Source: Mycobacterium sp. Z3061
GTDB lineage: Bacteria; Actinomycetota; Actinomycetes; Mycobacteriales; Mycobacteriaceae
Assembly (NCBI RefSeq): GCF_031583025.1
Contig: NZ_CP134062.1
Coordinates: 2,976,001 to 3,040,000, forward strand
Direction of reading: 5' to 3'
DNA length: 64,000 nt
Positions 29,521 to 39,198 of this stretch are shown here, in pieces. The notes under the pieces were generated by a model, which was not told where the DNA came from, did no database searches, and saw only the letters and a program-made list of their open reading frames with translations. The translations under genes were made by a program, and so were the position numbers. The first letter of the stretch is position 1, and every line of letters begins with the position of its first letter.

Positions 29521-29952
29521 ATGGCTTCCGTTGAGTTGAACTCAAACGTCCCGATGGCCCCGCAGGACATGTGGGAGCGCGTGTCGGATCTCTCCGAGCT
29601 GGGCGAATGGCTCGTCATGCACGAGGGGTGGCGCAGCGACATCCCAGACGAGATCACGGTGGGAACCGAGATCATCGGCGTGGCGCGATCGAAGGGATTG
29701 CGCAACCGGGTGACGTGGACGGTGACCAAGTGGGACCCGCCCCACGAGGTCGCGATGTCGGGGTCGGGCAAAGGCGGAGCAAAGTACGGCGTGACCGTCA
29801 CCGTCGCGCCCCATGAGGACGGTTCGACCATGGGTCTGCGCCTTGAGCTGGGCGGGCGTGCCTTGTTCGGCCCGGTCGGCTCGGCCGCGGCCCGGGCGGT
29901 CAAAGGCGACGTAGAAAAGTCGTTGCAATTGTTCGTCGAGCGCTACGCCTGA
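29521..29952 (+). CDS. SRPBCC/START-domain protein (Rv1546-like)
   Basis: A 143-residue protein of the polyketide cyclase/START fold: [18 protein letters not shown] at the N-terminus, then [14 protein letters not shown], central beta strands ([18 protein letters not shown]) and a long C-terminal helix ([22 protein letters not shown]). These proteins bind hydrophobic ligands in a cavity; the ligand here is unknown. It is the Rv1546 orthologue just before dnaE1. Length and sequence match the family across its whole span. Confidence 0.88.
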   Translation: MASVELNSNVPMAPQDMWERVSDLSELGEWLVMHEGWRSDIPDEITVGTEIIGVARSKGLRNRVTWTVTKWDPPHEVAMSGSGKGGAKYGVTVTVAPHEDGSTMGLRLELGGRALFGPVGSAAARAVKGDVEKSLQLFVERYA

Positions 29953-30005
29953 ACGCCTTCGAGACACACTTCGCGACACGCCCGAAAGACGTCGGTGCCC
30001 GGTCA

Positions 30006-30011
30006 TAGACT
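30006..30011 (+). promoter_or_regulatory. Candidate -10 box of dnaE1 (TAGACT)
   Basis: TAGACT lies 9 bases before the dnaE1 ATG and there is no Shine-Dalgarno-like sequence between them, which suggests a very short or absent leader. Confidence 0.4.
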
Positions 30012-30020
30012 GGCTGCCCT

Positions 30021-33000
30021 ATGAACCAATCGTCGTTCGTGCACCTGCACAACCACACCGAGTACTCGATGCTCGACGGTGCCGCGAAGATCTCGCCGAT
30101 GCTGGCCGAGGCGCAACGGTTGGAGATGCCCGCAATCGGCATGACCGACCACGGAAACATGTTCGGCGCCAGCGAGTTCTACAACTCAGCCACCAAGGTC
30201 GGCATCAAGCCGATCATCGGCGTCGAGGCGTACATCGCTCCCGGCTCGCGATTCGATACCCGTCGCATCACCTGGGGTGATCCCAGCCAGAAGTCCGACG
30301 ACGTATCGGGCAGCGGCTCCTACACGCACATGACGATGATGGCCGAGAACGCGACCGGCCTGCGCAACCTGTTCAAGCTGTCGTCGCTGGCTTCCTTCGA
30401 AGGCCAGCTCGGCAAGTGGTCGCGCATGGATGCCGAGCTCATCGCCGAACACGCCGAGGGCATCATCGCCACCACCGGTTGCCCGTCGGGGGAGGTGCAG
30501 ACGCGGCTGCGGCTGGGTCACGAGCGCGAGGCGCTGGAGGCCGCCGCCAAATGGCGGGAGATCTTCGGCGCCGAGAACTTCTTTCTCGAGCTGATGGACC
30601 ACGGCATCTCCATCGAACACCGGGTGCGCGAGGGCCTGCTGGAAATCGGCCGCAAGCTCGGTATCCCGCCGCTGGCCACCAACGACTGTCATTACGTGAC
30701 CCGCGACGCATCCCATAACCACGAGGCGCTGCTGTGCGTGCAGACCGGCAAGACGCTCTCGGACCCTAACCGGTTCAAGTTCGACGGCGACGGCTACTAC
30801 CTGAAGTCGGCCGCCGAGATGCGTCAGCTCTGGGACAGCCAGGTTCCCGGAGCGTGCGACTCCACCCTGCTGATCGGCGAGCGGGTCCAGTCCTACGCCG
30901 ACGTGTGGACCCCGCGCGACCGGATGCCCATCTTCCCGGTGCCCGACGGGCACGACCAGGGGTCGTGGCTGCACCACGAGGTGATGGCGGGCCTGGCGCG
31001 GCGCTTTCCCGACGGCGTCGGCCAGGACTACATCGATCGTGCCGAGTACGAGATCAAGGTCATCTGCGACAAAGGTTTTCCGGCGTACTTCCTGATCGTG
31101 GCCGACCTGATCAACCACGCACGCTCGGTCGATATCCGGGTGGGGCCGGGGCGTGGCTCGGCTGCGGGCTCCCTGGTGGCTTACGCGATGGGTATCACCA
31201 ATATCGATCCCATTCCGCACGGCCTGCTGTTCGAGCGATTCCTCAACCCCGAGCGCCCGTCGGCCCCAGACATCGACATCGACTTCGACGACCGTCGCCG
31301 CGGTGAGATGGTGCGCTACGCCGCCGACAAGTGGGGGCAGGACCGGGTTGCCCAGGTCATCACCTTCGGCACGATCAAAACGAAAGCCGCGCTGAAGGAT
31401 TCGGCGCGCATCCACTACGGCCAGCCCGGCTTCGCGATCGCCGACCGGATCACCAAGGCGTTGCCGCCGCCCATCATGGCCAAGGACATTCCGTTGTCCG
31501 GCATCACCGACCCGGCCCATGAGCGGTTCAAGGAAGCCGCCGAGGTGCGCGGCCTGATCGAAACCGATCCCGACGTGCGCACCATTTACCAGACGGCGCG
31601 GGGCCTGGAGGGCCTGATCCGCAACGCCGGTGTGCACGCGTGTGCGGTGATCATGAGCAGCGAGCCGCTGACCGAGGCCATTCCGTTGTGGAGGCGGCCG
31701 CAGGACGGCGCCATCATCACCGGCTGGGATTACCCGTCCTGTGAGGCCATCGGCCTGCTGAAGATGGACTTCCTGGGCCTGCGCAACCTGACGATCATCG
31801 GCGACGCGCTGGAGAACATCAAGGCCAACCGGGGAATCGACCTCGACCTGGAATCGGTCCCGCTGGACGACAAACCCACCTACGAACTACTGGGCCGCGG
31901 CGATACCCTGGGCGTGTTCCAGCTCGACGGTGGCCCGATGCGGGATCTGTTGCGCCGCATGCAGCCCACCGAGTTCAACGACATCGTCGCCGTGTTGGCG
32001 TTGTACCGCCCCGGGCCGATGGGCATGAACGCCCACAACGACTATGCCGACCGCAAGAACGGCCGGCAGGCGATCAAGCCGATCCACCCGGAGCTCGAGG
32101 AGCCGCTGCGCGAGATCCTCTCGGAGACTTACGGTCTGATCGTCTACCAAGAGCAGATCATGTTCATCGCCCAGAAGGTCGCCTCCTACACGATGGGCAA
32201 GGCCGACGCGCTGCGCAAGGCCATGGGCAAGAAGAAGCTCGAGGTGCTCGAAGCCGAGTACAAGGGTTTCTACGAGGGCATGACCACCAACGGCTTCTCC
32301 GAAAAAGCCGTGAAAGCGTTGTGGGACACCATCCTTCCGTTCGCCGGCTACGCATTCAACAAGTCGCACGCAGCTGGATACGGCCTGGTCTCCTACTGGA
32401 CGGCGTACCTGAAGGCCAACTATCCGGCCGAATACATGGCGGGCCTGCTCACCTCCGTCGGTGACGACAAGGACAAGGCCGCGGTCTATCTGGCCGACTG
32501 CCGCAAGCTGGGGATCACCGTGCTGCCTCCCGACGTGAACGAGTCGCTGGTGAACTTCGCCTCGGTCGGCAAGGACATCCGCTTCGGGTTGGGCGCCGTG
32601 CGCAACGTCGGTGCCAACGTCGTCGGCTCGCTGATCAAGACCCGCAACGAGAAGGGCAAGTTCACCGACTTCTCGGATTACCTGAACAAGATCGACATCT
32701 CGGCCTGCAACAAGAAGGTCACCGAGTCGTTGATCAAGGCCGGTGCTTTCGACTCGCTGAAGCACGCTCGCAAGGGCCTGTTCCTGGTGCACACCGACGC
32801 TGTCGATTCGGTGCTGGGCACCAAGAAGGCCGAGGCGATGGGCCAGTTCGACCTGTTCGGCGGAGACGACGGGTGCACCGAGGCGGTCTTCACCATCAAG
32901 GTGCCCGACGACGAGTGGGAAGACAAACACAAACTCGCCCTGGAACGCGAGATGCTGGGTCTCTACGTCTCTGGGCATCCACTCAACGGGGTGGCGCACC

Positions 33001-33554
33001 TGCTGGCCACACAGGTCGACACCGCGATCCCGGCGATCCTGGACGGCGATGTCGCCAACGAGACCCAGGTGCGGGTGGGTGGCATCCTCGCCTCGGTGAA
33101 CCGGCGGGTCAACAAGAACGGAATGCCCTGGGCTTCAGCGCAATTGGAAGACCTGACCGGTGGCATCGAGGTGATGTTCTTCCCCCACACGTATTCGAAC
33201 TACGGTGCCGAGATCGCTGACGACGTGGTGGTGCTTGTCAACGCCAAGGTTGCCATCCGCGATGACCGCATCAGCCTGATCGCCAACGAGCTTGTGGTGC
33301 CGGACTTCTCCAACGCCCAGCCGAATCGGCCGCTGGCGGTCAGTCTGCCCACCCGGCAGTGCACCATTGACAAGGTGACCGCTCTCAAGCAGGTGCTGGC
33401 GCGCCATCCGGGCACCTCGCAGGTGCATCTGCGACTCATCAGCGGCGACCGGATCACGACGCTGGAACTGGATCAGTCGCTGCGGGTGACGCCATCGCCG
33501 GCGTTGATGGGTGATCTCAAGGAGTTGCTCGGCCCGGGGTGTCTGGGCAGCTGA
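30021..33554 (+). CDS. dnaE1: DNA polymerase III alpha subunit, replicative
   Basis: A 1177-residue replicative polymerase (M. tuberculosis DnaE1 is 1184). The N-terminal PHP domain keeps its metal ligands: [50 protein letters not shown] and ATNDCHYV. In mycobacteria this PHP domain is the proofreading 3'-5' exonuclease. The polymerase palm has [18 protein letters not shown] and [12 protein letters not shown] (two catalytic Asp). Helix-hairpin-helix and OB-fold regions follow ([20 protein letters not shown]). No frameshift is present over 3.5 kb. The stop overlaps the first copy of a tandem repeat. Confidence 0.98.
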   Translation: MNQSSFVHLHNHTEYSMLDGAAKISPMLAEAQRLEMPAIGMTDHGNMFGASEFYNSATKVGIKPIIGVEAYIAPGSRFDTRRITWGDPSQKSDDVSGSGSYTHMTMMAENATGLRNLFKLSSLASFEGQLGKWSRMDAELIAEHAEGIIATTGCPSGEVQTRLRLGHEREALEAAAKWREIFGAENFFLELMDHGISIEHRVREGLLEIGRKLGIPPLATNDCHYVTRDASHNHEALLCVQTGKTLSDPNRFKFDGDGYYLKSAAEMRQLWDSQVPGACDSTLLIGERVQSYADVWTPRDRMPIFPVPDGHDQGSWLHHEVMAGLARRFPDGVGQDYIDRAEYEIKVICDKGFPAYFLIVADLINHARSVDIRVGPGRGSAAGSLVAYAMGITNIDPIPHGLLFERFLNPERPSAPDIDIDFDDRRRGEMVRYAADKWGQDRVAQVITFGTIKTKAALKDSARIHYGQPGFAIADRITKALPPPIMAKDIPLSGITDPAHERFKEAAEVRGLIETDPDVRTIYQTARGLEGLIRNAGVHACAVIMSSEPLTEAIPLWRRPQDGAIITGWDYPSCEAIGLLKMDFLGLRNLTIIGDALENIKANRGIDLDLESVPLDDKPTYELLGRGDTLGVFQLDGGPMRDLLRRMQPTEFNDIVAVLALYRPGPMGMNAHNDYADRKNGRQAIKPIHPELEEPLREILSETYGLIVYQEQIMFIAQKVASYTMGKADALRKAMGKKKLEVLEAEYKGFYEGMTTNGFSEKAVKALWDTILPFAGYAFNKSHAAGYGLVSYWTAYLKANYPAEYMAGLLTSVGDDKDKAAVYLADCRKLGITVLPPDVNESLVNFASVGKDIRFGLGAVRNVGANVVGSLIKTRNEKGKFTDFSDYLNKIDISACNKKVTESLIKAGAFDSLKHARKGLFLVHTDAVDSVLGTKKAEAMGQFDLFGGDDGCTEAVFTIKVPDDEWEDKHKLALEREMLGLYVSGHPLNGVAHLLATQVDTAIPAILDGDVANETQVRVGGILASVNRRVNKNGMPWASAQLEDLTGGIEVMFFPHTYSNYGAEIADDVVVLVNAKVAIRDDRISLIANELVVPDFSNAQPNRPLAVSLPTRQCTIDKVTALKQVLARHPGTSQVHLRLISGDRITTLELDQSLRVTPSPALMGDLKELLGPGCLGS

Positions 33555-33602
33555 ATGTGCGGCTAGCTTCACGTTCGGCAGCGAATGTGCGGCCAGCTTC
33601 AC
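33553..33602. repeat. Two-copy tandem intergenic repeat
   Basis: GAATGTGCGGCTAGCTTCAC (33553-33572) is repeated 30 bases on at 33583-33602 with one change (T to C). It starts inside the dnaE1 stop and fills most of the gap between the convergent dnaE1 and PPOX genes. It may be part of an interspersed mycobacterial repeat or a terminator; its arms are not strongly self-complementary. Confidence 0.7.
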
Positions 33603-33621
33603 ACTCGATCGGCCGGTAGAG

Positions 33622-34050
33622 CTAGGCAGGCTCTACCCGGACGATGGCGCTGTCGGCCCACACGCCACGGTCGCGTGCGCGCCGCAGCTTCTCGCGCAGC
33701 CCGAGGTCGCGGTGCACATTCGTCACGCCCGGAATCTTCAGCAGCGGCACAATATTCCACTGCCATCCGTAACGCCGGTGCAGCAGCCGGTTGGCCCGCT
33801 GCGCCTCAGCGCCGGCCAGGACCGTCGCCCGGCCCGGCGCCCAGTCCGTGGCACCCCGGCCGCGATAGTCGCAGACGGCGAGTTCGACGTCGGGGCGGGC
33901 GCTGAGGCGCTTGGTCTTGGGGCCGACCTTGGTTCGGAACACCACCGCGTCGCCGTCGAAGGCGAACCAGATCGGGGTGTCGGCAGGTGTGCCGTCGCGG
34001 CGGAACGACCGCAGTAGTGCGTATCGCGACTTGCTCAAATTTGTGTGCAT
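33622..34050 (-). CDS. PPOX-class (F420/FMN split-barrel) protein
   Basis: A 142-residue split-barrel protein: SKSRYALLRSFRRDGTPADT, then PIWFAFDGDAVVFRTKVGPK and KRLSARPDVELAVCDYRGR, the strand order of the pyridoxamine-phosphate-oxidase-like / deazaflavin-dependent family. Mycobacteria have many such proteins that use F420 or FMN for reduction; which one applies is unclear. It is divergent from a MerR regulator with only 53 bases between the starts, and a strong palindrome lies in that gap, so MerR control is likely. Confidence 0.82.
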   Translation of the reverse strand: MHTNLSKSRYALLRSFRRDGTPADTPIWFAFDGDAVVFRTKVGPKTKRLSARPDVELAVCDYRGRGATDWAPGRATVLAGAEAQRANRLLHRRYGWQWNIVPLLKIPGVTNVHRDLGLREKLRRARDRGVWADSAIVRVEPA

Positions 34051-34064
34051 GGCTGACAGTTAAC

Positions 34065-34086
34065 GACTTAGAGTTAACTCGAAGTC
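34065..34086. promoter_or_regulatory. MerR-type palindromic operator
   Basis: GACTTAGAGTT faces AACTCGAAGTC: 10 of 11 positions are symmetric about 34075/34076, with a perfect core GAGTTAACTC. MerR-family operators are dyads of about this length lying over the promoter. The site is 15 bases before the PPOX start on one side and 17 before the MerR start on the other, so one site can serve both. Confidence 0.7.
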
Positions 34087-34103
34087 AAGCACCGGAGGTG
34101 TCG

Positions 34104-34496
34104 ATGCGCCTGACCATCGGAGAGGTGTCCCGCCAAGCCGGGATCGCGGCAACCACGCTGCGCTACTACGAGCAGATCGGCCTGATCCCGGCGCCCGCCC
34201 GCCGAGGCGGCCAGCGTCGCTATGACGATGCGGTGCTTGCTCGACTGGAGGTGATCCGGCTGTGCAAGTCCGCGGGATTCGCGTTGGAGGAGATCCAGCT
34301 GCTGTTCGCCGACGATGTGCCGGGGCGCCCCGCCAGTCGCGCGCTCGCGCAGGCCAAGCTCGCCGAAATTGACGCACACATGGCATCGTTGGCGCGGGCG
34401 CGAGAGGTCATCGAGTGGGGGATGCGCTGCACCTGTCCGTCAATTGACGCGTGCACGTGCGGCATTCACCAGGCGTTGCCCGCCGCCAAACCCTAG
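34104..34496 (+). CDS. MerR-family regulator with C-terminal Cys cluster
   Basis: A 130-residue regulator. Winged helix-turn-helix at residues 3-40 (TIGEVSRQAGIAATTLRYYE), then RRYDDAVLARLEVIRLCKSAGFALEEIQ and a dimerisation helix. The tail MRCTCPSIDACTCGIH has four Cys and could bind a metal or an iron-sulphur/redox cofactor, as in MerR and SoxR proteins; the spacing does not match a named type I can identify. ATG 34104 has GGAGG 5 bases upstream. Its stop overlaps the stop of the convergent methyltransferase in the four bases CTAG. Confidence 0.88.
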   Translation: MRLTIGEVSRQAGIAATTLRYYEQIGLIPAPARRGGQRRYDDAVLARLEVIRLCKSAGFALEEIQLLFADDVPGRPASRALAQAKLAEIDAHMASLARAREVIEWGMRCTCPSIDACTCGIHQALPAAKP

Positions 34497-35338
34497 AACC
34501 GGTAGCGCAGGATCCGGGCCTTGCGGGCACCGGCCTTGAATTTCCCGGATGCCTTGGTAGCAACCCGGATCCACTTCGGAAAGAGCTCCACCTCGGGAGC
34601 GTGCGCCAAGCTGGCCGCCTCGACGAGCGTCAACCGGGGGTTCCACGTCTCGGGTACCCGCGCATCCTTGAAGCCGGCATATCCCCATTGATTCCCGACG
34701 CTGCTGAACATTTTCTGCGGTGCCAGCTTTACGGCGAGTCGACTGAACCAGCCAATCCGGCCGTAGTCGTTGAACGCGATTTCACCCGACTCGAAATACT
34801 CGGAAATTCGTCGGAAGACGCCGACAATCACCGACTCGGTCAAGAAAGCGAACAGCCCGTCGGCGATCAATATCGTCGGCCGGTCGGCGGGGATGGCCGC
34901 AGGCCAGTCGTGGTCGGCCACCGACGCCGCGACCGAATGCGCGTGTTTGCTGGGTGGCAGCACCCGGTCGCGCAGCGCGATCACGCCCGGCAGGTCGAGG
35001 CTGTACCAGTCGACGGTGGCGGGCGGGTTAACCCGCAGCGGACCCGAGTCCACTCCGGCGCCGAGGTCGACGACCACGGCGTCGGGATGCTCGGCGGTGA
35101 ATGCCCGCACCCGGTCGTCGAGCATCTTGGCGCGCAGCGCCGATTGGCACACCACGCTGGCGGTCACTCCGAGTCCGGCGAAGTCGTAGTCGATCATGCC
35201 GACCACCCGGTCGGCCAGCGCATCGCCGAGAATTGGCCGCGCACAACGACTGTCCAACGCCCGCGCATATTCGGTGAGGAGCGCCGTTTGCTCCAGCGGC
35301 GAGAGACTGCTGACGTCAATACCCGCGTTCCGCCCCAT
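34493..35338 (-). CDS. LCM-type SAM-dependent methyltransferase
   Basis: A 281-residue protein with AVVVDLGAGVDSGPLRV (SAM loop), TVDWYSLDLPGVIALRDRVL (acidic loop) and TILIADGLFAFLTESVIVGV, the pattern of leucine carboxyl methyltransferase-like enzymes that are abundant in mycobacteria and often act on small molecules or polyketides. I chose ATG 35338 (MGRNAGIDVSSLSPLEQTAL); an open frame continues upstream but is antisense to fadD11 and not coding in character. Substrate unknown. Divergent from fadD11. Confidence 0.85.
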   Translation of the reverse strand: MGRNAGIDVSSLSPLEQTALLTEYARALDSRCARPILGDALADRVVGMIDYDFAGLGVTASVVCQSALRAKMLDDRVRAFTAEHPDAVVVDLGAGVDSGPLRVNPPATVDWYSLDLPGVIALRDRVLPPSKHAHSVAASVADHDWPAAIPADRPTILIADGLFAFLTESVIVGVFRRISEYFESGEIAFNDYGRIGWFSRLAVKLAPQKMFSSVGNQWGYAGFKDARVPETWNPRLTLVEAASLAHAPEVELFPKWIRVATKASGKFKAGARKARILRYRF

Positions 35339-35400
35339 AAGCGCCAACGTACGCCCGGTCCTGTGTTCCGTGGGCCGTGAGTTCGGACGTAGGCTCAGCG

Positions 35401-35481
35401 ATGAGAAGCGATCTGGTGCCTTCCTACATGCCAACGGGAGCGGGAAATGAGCCCAACCGAACGTCCGCGAACCATGTGTGA
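35401..35481 (+). CDS. Possible leaderless upstream ORF of fadD11 (26 residues)
   Basis: An ATG at 35401 sits 5 bases after TAGGCT (35390-35395), a good mycobacterial -10 box, so the transcript could start on this codon. The 26-codon frame ends in TGA at 35479-35481, past the fadD11 start at 35447 and in another frame. Translating it would cross the fadD11 ribosome site (GGGAGCGGGA). It may tune fadD11-plsB1 translation, or be chance. Confidence 0.3.
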   Translation: MRSDLVPSYMPTGAGNEPNRTSANHV

Positions 35482-37270
35482 GGCCTTTCAGCGCACCGCG
35501 GTCGTCGACCCGGACGCGGTGGCGCTGCGCACCGCAGGGGGCGCCCGGGAGCTCACGTGGCGCGACTACGCCGAGCAGGTGCGCAAGGTCGCCGCCGGCC
35601 TCACCGGCCTGGGGGTTCGCCGCGGCGACACCGTTTCGCTGATGATGGCCAACCGCGTCGAGTTCTACCCCCTTGAGATCGGCGCGCAACATGTTGGGGC
35701 CACGTCGTTTTCGGTGTACAACACGCTGCCGGCCGAGCAGCTGACCTACGTCTTCGGCAACGCCGGCACCGCGGTGGTGATGTGTGAAGAACAGTATGTG
35801 GACCGGATCCGCGCCAGCGGCGCCGCGATCGAGCACATCATCTGTATCGACGGCAACCCCGCGGGCACGCTGTCGGTCGAGGACCTGTACGCGGCCGCGC
35901 CGGTGGACTTCGACTTCGAATCGGCTTGGCGGGCCGTGCAACCCGACGATGTCGTCACTTTGATCTACACCTCGGGTACCACTGGAAATCCGAAGGGTGT
36001 GGAGATGACTCACACCAACCTGCTCTTTGAGGGGTACGCGCTGGACAGCGTGCTGGGAGTCGAGCACGGCGACCGGATCACCTCGTACCTGCCGTCCGCT
36101 CATATCGCCGACCGGATAACCGCCCTGTACTCACAGGAGATGTTCGGGACCCAGGTGACGGTGGTCTCCGACGTCCGTACGATCGCCGCGGCGCTGCCCG
36201 ACGTGCGGCCCATGATTTGGGGCGCGGTGCCCCGCGTTTGGGAAAAGCTCAGGGCCGGAATCGAATTCGCGGTAAGTAACGAGCCCGATGAGGTCAAGCG
36301 GCAGGCATTGCAATGGGCGATGTCGGTGGCGGCCAAGCGCTCGACAGCGGAACTCGCCGGGGAGACGATGTCAGAGGAGCTGGCGGCCGAGTGGGCCACC
36401 GCCGACGACCTGGTGCTGTCCAAGCTGCGCGAGCGGATCGGTTTCGGAGAGCTGCGCTGGGCGGTGTCAGGCGCGGCACCGATCCCGAGGGAGACCTTGG
36501 CCTTCTTCATGGGCATCGGTATCCCGATCTCCGAGCTCTGGGGCATGTCCGAGCTCAGCTGCGCTGCCAGCGCGTGCCACCCCCGCGACGCCAAGCTGGG
36601 CACCGTCGGCAAGCTGCTACCCGGCCTCGAGGGCAGGATTGCCGACGACGGCGAGTACCTGGTGCGCGGGCCACTGGTGATGAAGCGCTACCGAAAGGAG
36701 CCGGCCAAGACCGCAGAAGCGATCGACGACCAGGGCTGGCTACACACCGGCGACATTGTCGAGGTCGACGACGAGGGTTACCTGCGGGTGGTGGACCGCA
36801 AGAAGGAGCTGATCATCAACGCGGCCGGAAAGAACATGTCCCCGGCCAACATCGAGAACACCATCGTCGCCGCGTGCCGGATGGTCGGGGTGATGATCGC
36901 GATCGGCGACGGCCGGCCCTACAACACCGCGCTGATGGTTTTCGACGCCGACTCGGTCGGCCCGTATGCGGCCCAGCGAGGGCTCGATCCCTCCCCGGAG
37001 GCCCTGGCCTCACACCCGGAAGTGGTCGCGGAGATCGCCGCCGGCGTGGCCGAGGGCAACCAAAAACTGTCGAGGGTGGAGCAGATCAAGCGGTTTCGCA
37101 TCCTGCCGGCCTTGTGGGAGCCCGGCGGTGACGAGATCACGCTGACCATGAAGCTCAAGCGCAAGCCCATCCACGCCAAGTATGCCGCCGAGATTGAGGA
37201 GCTGTACGTGAGTGAACCCGGACCGCACATCCACGAGCCGAGCGCCGCACCGGCGCCGCAGCCGGCATAG
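35447..37270 (+). CDS. fadD11: Long-chain fatty acyl-CoA synthetase
   Basis: A 607-residue acyl-CoA synthetase. [18 protein letters not shown] is the ATP-binding motif; SELWGMSELSCAAS corresponds to the A5 region; GWLHTGDIVEVDDEGYLRVV and RKKELIINAAGKNMSPANIE mark the hinge; LTMKLKRKPIHAKYA carries the late Lys. It activates long-chain fatty acids as CoA esters. In M. tuberculosis this locus is split (fadD11.1/fadD11); here it is one intact gene. Nine bases separate it from plsB1, so the acyl-CoA made can be passed to glycerol-3-phosphate acylation. Ribosome site GGGAGCGGGA before ATG 35447. Confidence 0.93.
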   Translation: MSPTERPRTMCEAFQRTAVVDPDAVALRTAGGARELTWRDYAEQVRKVAAGLTGLGVRRGDTVSLMMANRVEFYPLEIGAQHVGATSFSVYNTLPAEQLTYVFGNAGTAVVMCEEQYVDRIRASGAAIEHIICIDGNPAGTLSVEDLYAAAPVDFDFESAWRAVQPDDVVTLIYTSGTTGNPKGVEMTHTNLLFEGYALDSVLGVEHGDRITSYLPSAHIADRITALYSQEMFGTQVTVVSDVRTIAAALPDVRPMIWGAVPRVWEKLRAGIEFAVSNEPDEVKRQALQWAMSVAAKRSTAELAGETMSEELAAEWATADDLVLSKLRERIGFGELRWAVSGAAPIPRETLAFFMGIGIPISELWGMSELSCAASACHPRDAKLGTVGKLLPGLEGRIADDGEYLVRGPLVMKRYRKEPAKTAEAIDDQGWLHTGDIVEVDDEGYLRVVDRKKELIINAAGKNMSPANIENTIVAACRMVGVMIAIGDGRPYNTALMVFDADSVGPYAAQRGLDPSPEALASHPEVVAEIAAGVAEGNQKLSRVEQIKRFRILPALWEPGGDEITLTMKLKRKPIHAKYAAEIEELYVSEPGPHIHEPSAAPAPQPA

Positions 37271-37279
37271 GGAGGGGCG

Positions 37280-39157
37280 ATGACGGCACGGGAGGTCGGT
37301 CGCAGCGGAGTCCGAAAGCTCTTGCAGCGCACCGGATTTGTTGATGAGTCGACGACGGCCCTGGGGACCGATCCGCAAGCGGTGACCCAGCTGCTGGATG
37401 CGGACTGGTTCGGTGAGCGGCTCGAGGCGCTGGCTGAGGAACTCGGGCGCGATCCCGAGAGCGTGCGGGTGGAGGCCGCCGGTTATCTGCGCGAGATTGC
37501 GGCGTCGCTGGACGAGCGCGCGGTTCAGGCCTGGCGGGGATTCAGCCGGTGGCTGATGCGGGCGTATGACGTGCTGGTCGACGAGGACCAGATCGCGCAG
37601 TTGCGGTCGCTGGACCGCAAGGCAACGCTGGCGTTCGCGTTCTCGCACCGGTCCTATCTGGACGGGATGCTGTTACCCGAGGAGATCGCCGCCAACCGCC
37701 TGTCGTCGGCATTCACCTTCGGCGGGGCCAATTTGAACTTCTTCCCGATGGGCGGCTTCGCCAAGCGCACCGGGACGATCTTCATCCGGCGCCAGACGAA
37801 GGACATTCCCGTCTACCGGTTCGTGTTGCGCGCCTACACCGCTCAACTGGTGCAGAACCACACCAATCTCACCTGGTCGATCGAAGGTGGGCGCACCCGC
37901 ACCGGCAAGCTGCGGCCGCCGGTGTTCGGCATCCTGCGCTACCTCACCGATGCCGTCGACGAAATCGACGGGCCGGAAGTGTATTTGGTGCCGACATCGA
38001 TCGTCTACGACCAGCTGCACGAGGTGGAGGCGATGACCACCGAGGCCTACGGGGCGACCAAACGACCGGAGGACCTGCGGTTCCTGGTCCGGCTGTCCCG
38101 GCAGCAGGGGGAGCGGCTGGGCCGGGCTTACCTCGATTTCGGTGAGCCGCTTCCGCTGCGCAAACGCCTGGAGGAATTGCGGGCCGACCCGTCGGGAACT
38201 GAGACGGTGGTCGAACGCATCGCTTTGGACGTCGAGCACCGCATCAACCGCGCCACCCCGGTGACGCCGACCGCGGTGGTGAGCCTGGCGTTGCTGGGAG
38301 CCGACCGCTCGTTGTCCATCAGCGAGGTGCTGTCGACTGTCAGCCCGCTGGCCAGATACATCAACGCCCGTAATTGGGCGGTGGCCGGGGCCGCGGATCT
38401 GACGAACCGCTCGACGATCCGCTGGACCCTGCACCAGATGGTGAACTCCGGGGTGGTGAGCGTCTACGACGCCGGCACCGAAGCGGTCTGGGGGATCGGC
38501 GCCGATCAGCATCTGGTCGCGGCGTTCTACCGCAACACCGCCATCCACATCCTGGTCGATCGGGCTATTGCGGAGCTGGCGTTGCTGGCGGCGTCGGAGA
38601 GCGCCGAGAGCTCCGGGGACGGCTTCGTGTCCCCGGCGGCCGTCCGGGACGAGGCGCTCGGCCTGCGCGAATTGCTGAAATTCGAGTTCCTGTTCTCGGC
38701 GCGCGCCCAGTTCGAGCGGGAGCTCGCCGACGAGGTCAAGCTAATCGGGCCGGTGGAGGACACGTCCAAGGAGGTCATCGCGGCCGACGTCCGGAAACTG
38801 CTGGAGTCGGCGGATCTGCTGCTGGCGCATCTGGTGCTGCGGCCGTTCCTGGACGCCTACCACATCGTGGCCGACCGGCTGGCGGCCCTCGAGGACGAGG
38901 CGCTGGACGAGGACGCGTTTCTCACCGAGTGTCTCGAGGTGGGCAAGCAGTGGGAACTGCAGCGCCGGATCGCCAACGCGGAGTCACGGTCGATGGAGCT
39001 GTTCAAGACCGCGCTGCGGCTCGCCCGGCACCGCGAGCTCGTCGACGGTGCCGACCAGGCCGACATAGCCAAGCGGCGCCGGGAGTTCGCCGACGAGATC
39101 GCGACGGCGTCCCGGCGGGTCAATGTGATCGCGGAGCTGGCGCGGCGCCAGGAATAG
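37280..39157 (+). CDS. plsB1: Glycerol-3-phosphate acyltransferase
   Basis: A 625-residue membrane-associated acyltransferase of the PlsB type. Block 1 is FSHRSYLDGMLLP (HX4D catalytic pair), block 2 GGFAKRTGTIFIRRQTKD, block 3 SIEGGRTRTGKLRPP, block 4 VPTSIVYD. It transfers an acyl chain to glycerol-3-phosphate, the first step of phospholipid and triacylglycerol synthesis. It is the second gene of the fadD11-plsB1 operon and matches Rv1551. In M. tuberculosis frdABCD and mmpL6 follow; here ilvA follows directly. Confidence 0.93.
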   Translation: MTAREVGRSGVRKLLQRTGFVDESTTALGTDPQAVTQLLDADWFGERLEALAEELGRDPESVRVEAAGYLREIAASLDERAVQAWRGFSRWLMRAYDVLVDEDQIAQLRSLDRKATLAFAFSHRSYLDGMLLPEEIAANRLSSAFTFGGANLNFFPMGGFAKRTGTIFIRRQTKDIPVYRFVLRAYTAQLVQNHTNLTWSIEGGRTRTGKLRPPVFGILRYLTDAVDEIDGPEVYLVPTSIVYDQLHEVEAMTTEAYGATKRPEDLRFLVRLSRQQGERLGRAYLDFGEPLPLRKRLEELRADPSGTETVVERIALDVEHRINRATPVTPTAVVSLALLGADRSLSISEVLSTVSPLARYINARNWAVAGAADLTNRSTIRWTLHQMVNSGVVSVYDAGTEAVWGIGADQHLVAAFYRNTAIHILVDRAIAELALLAASESAESSGDGFVSPAAVRDEALGLRELLKFEFLFSARAQFERELADEVKLIGPVEDTSKEVIAADVRKLLESADLLLAHLVLRPFLDAYHIVADRLAALEDEALDEDAFLTECLEVGKQWELQRRIANAESRSMELFKTALRLARHRELVDGADQADIAKRRREFADEIATASRRVNVIAELARRQE

Positions 39158-39198
39158 CAGCTGAGACGCTGCTCCCGGCGGCATGGCACCATTAACCG

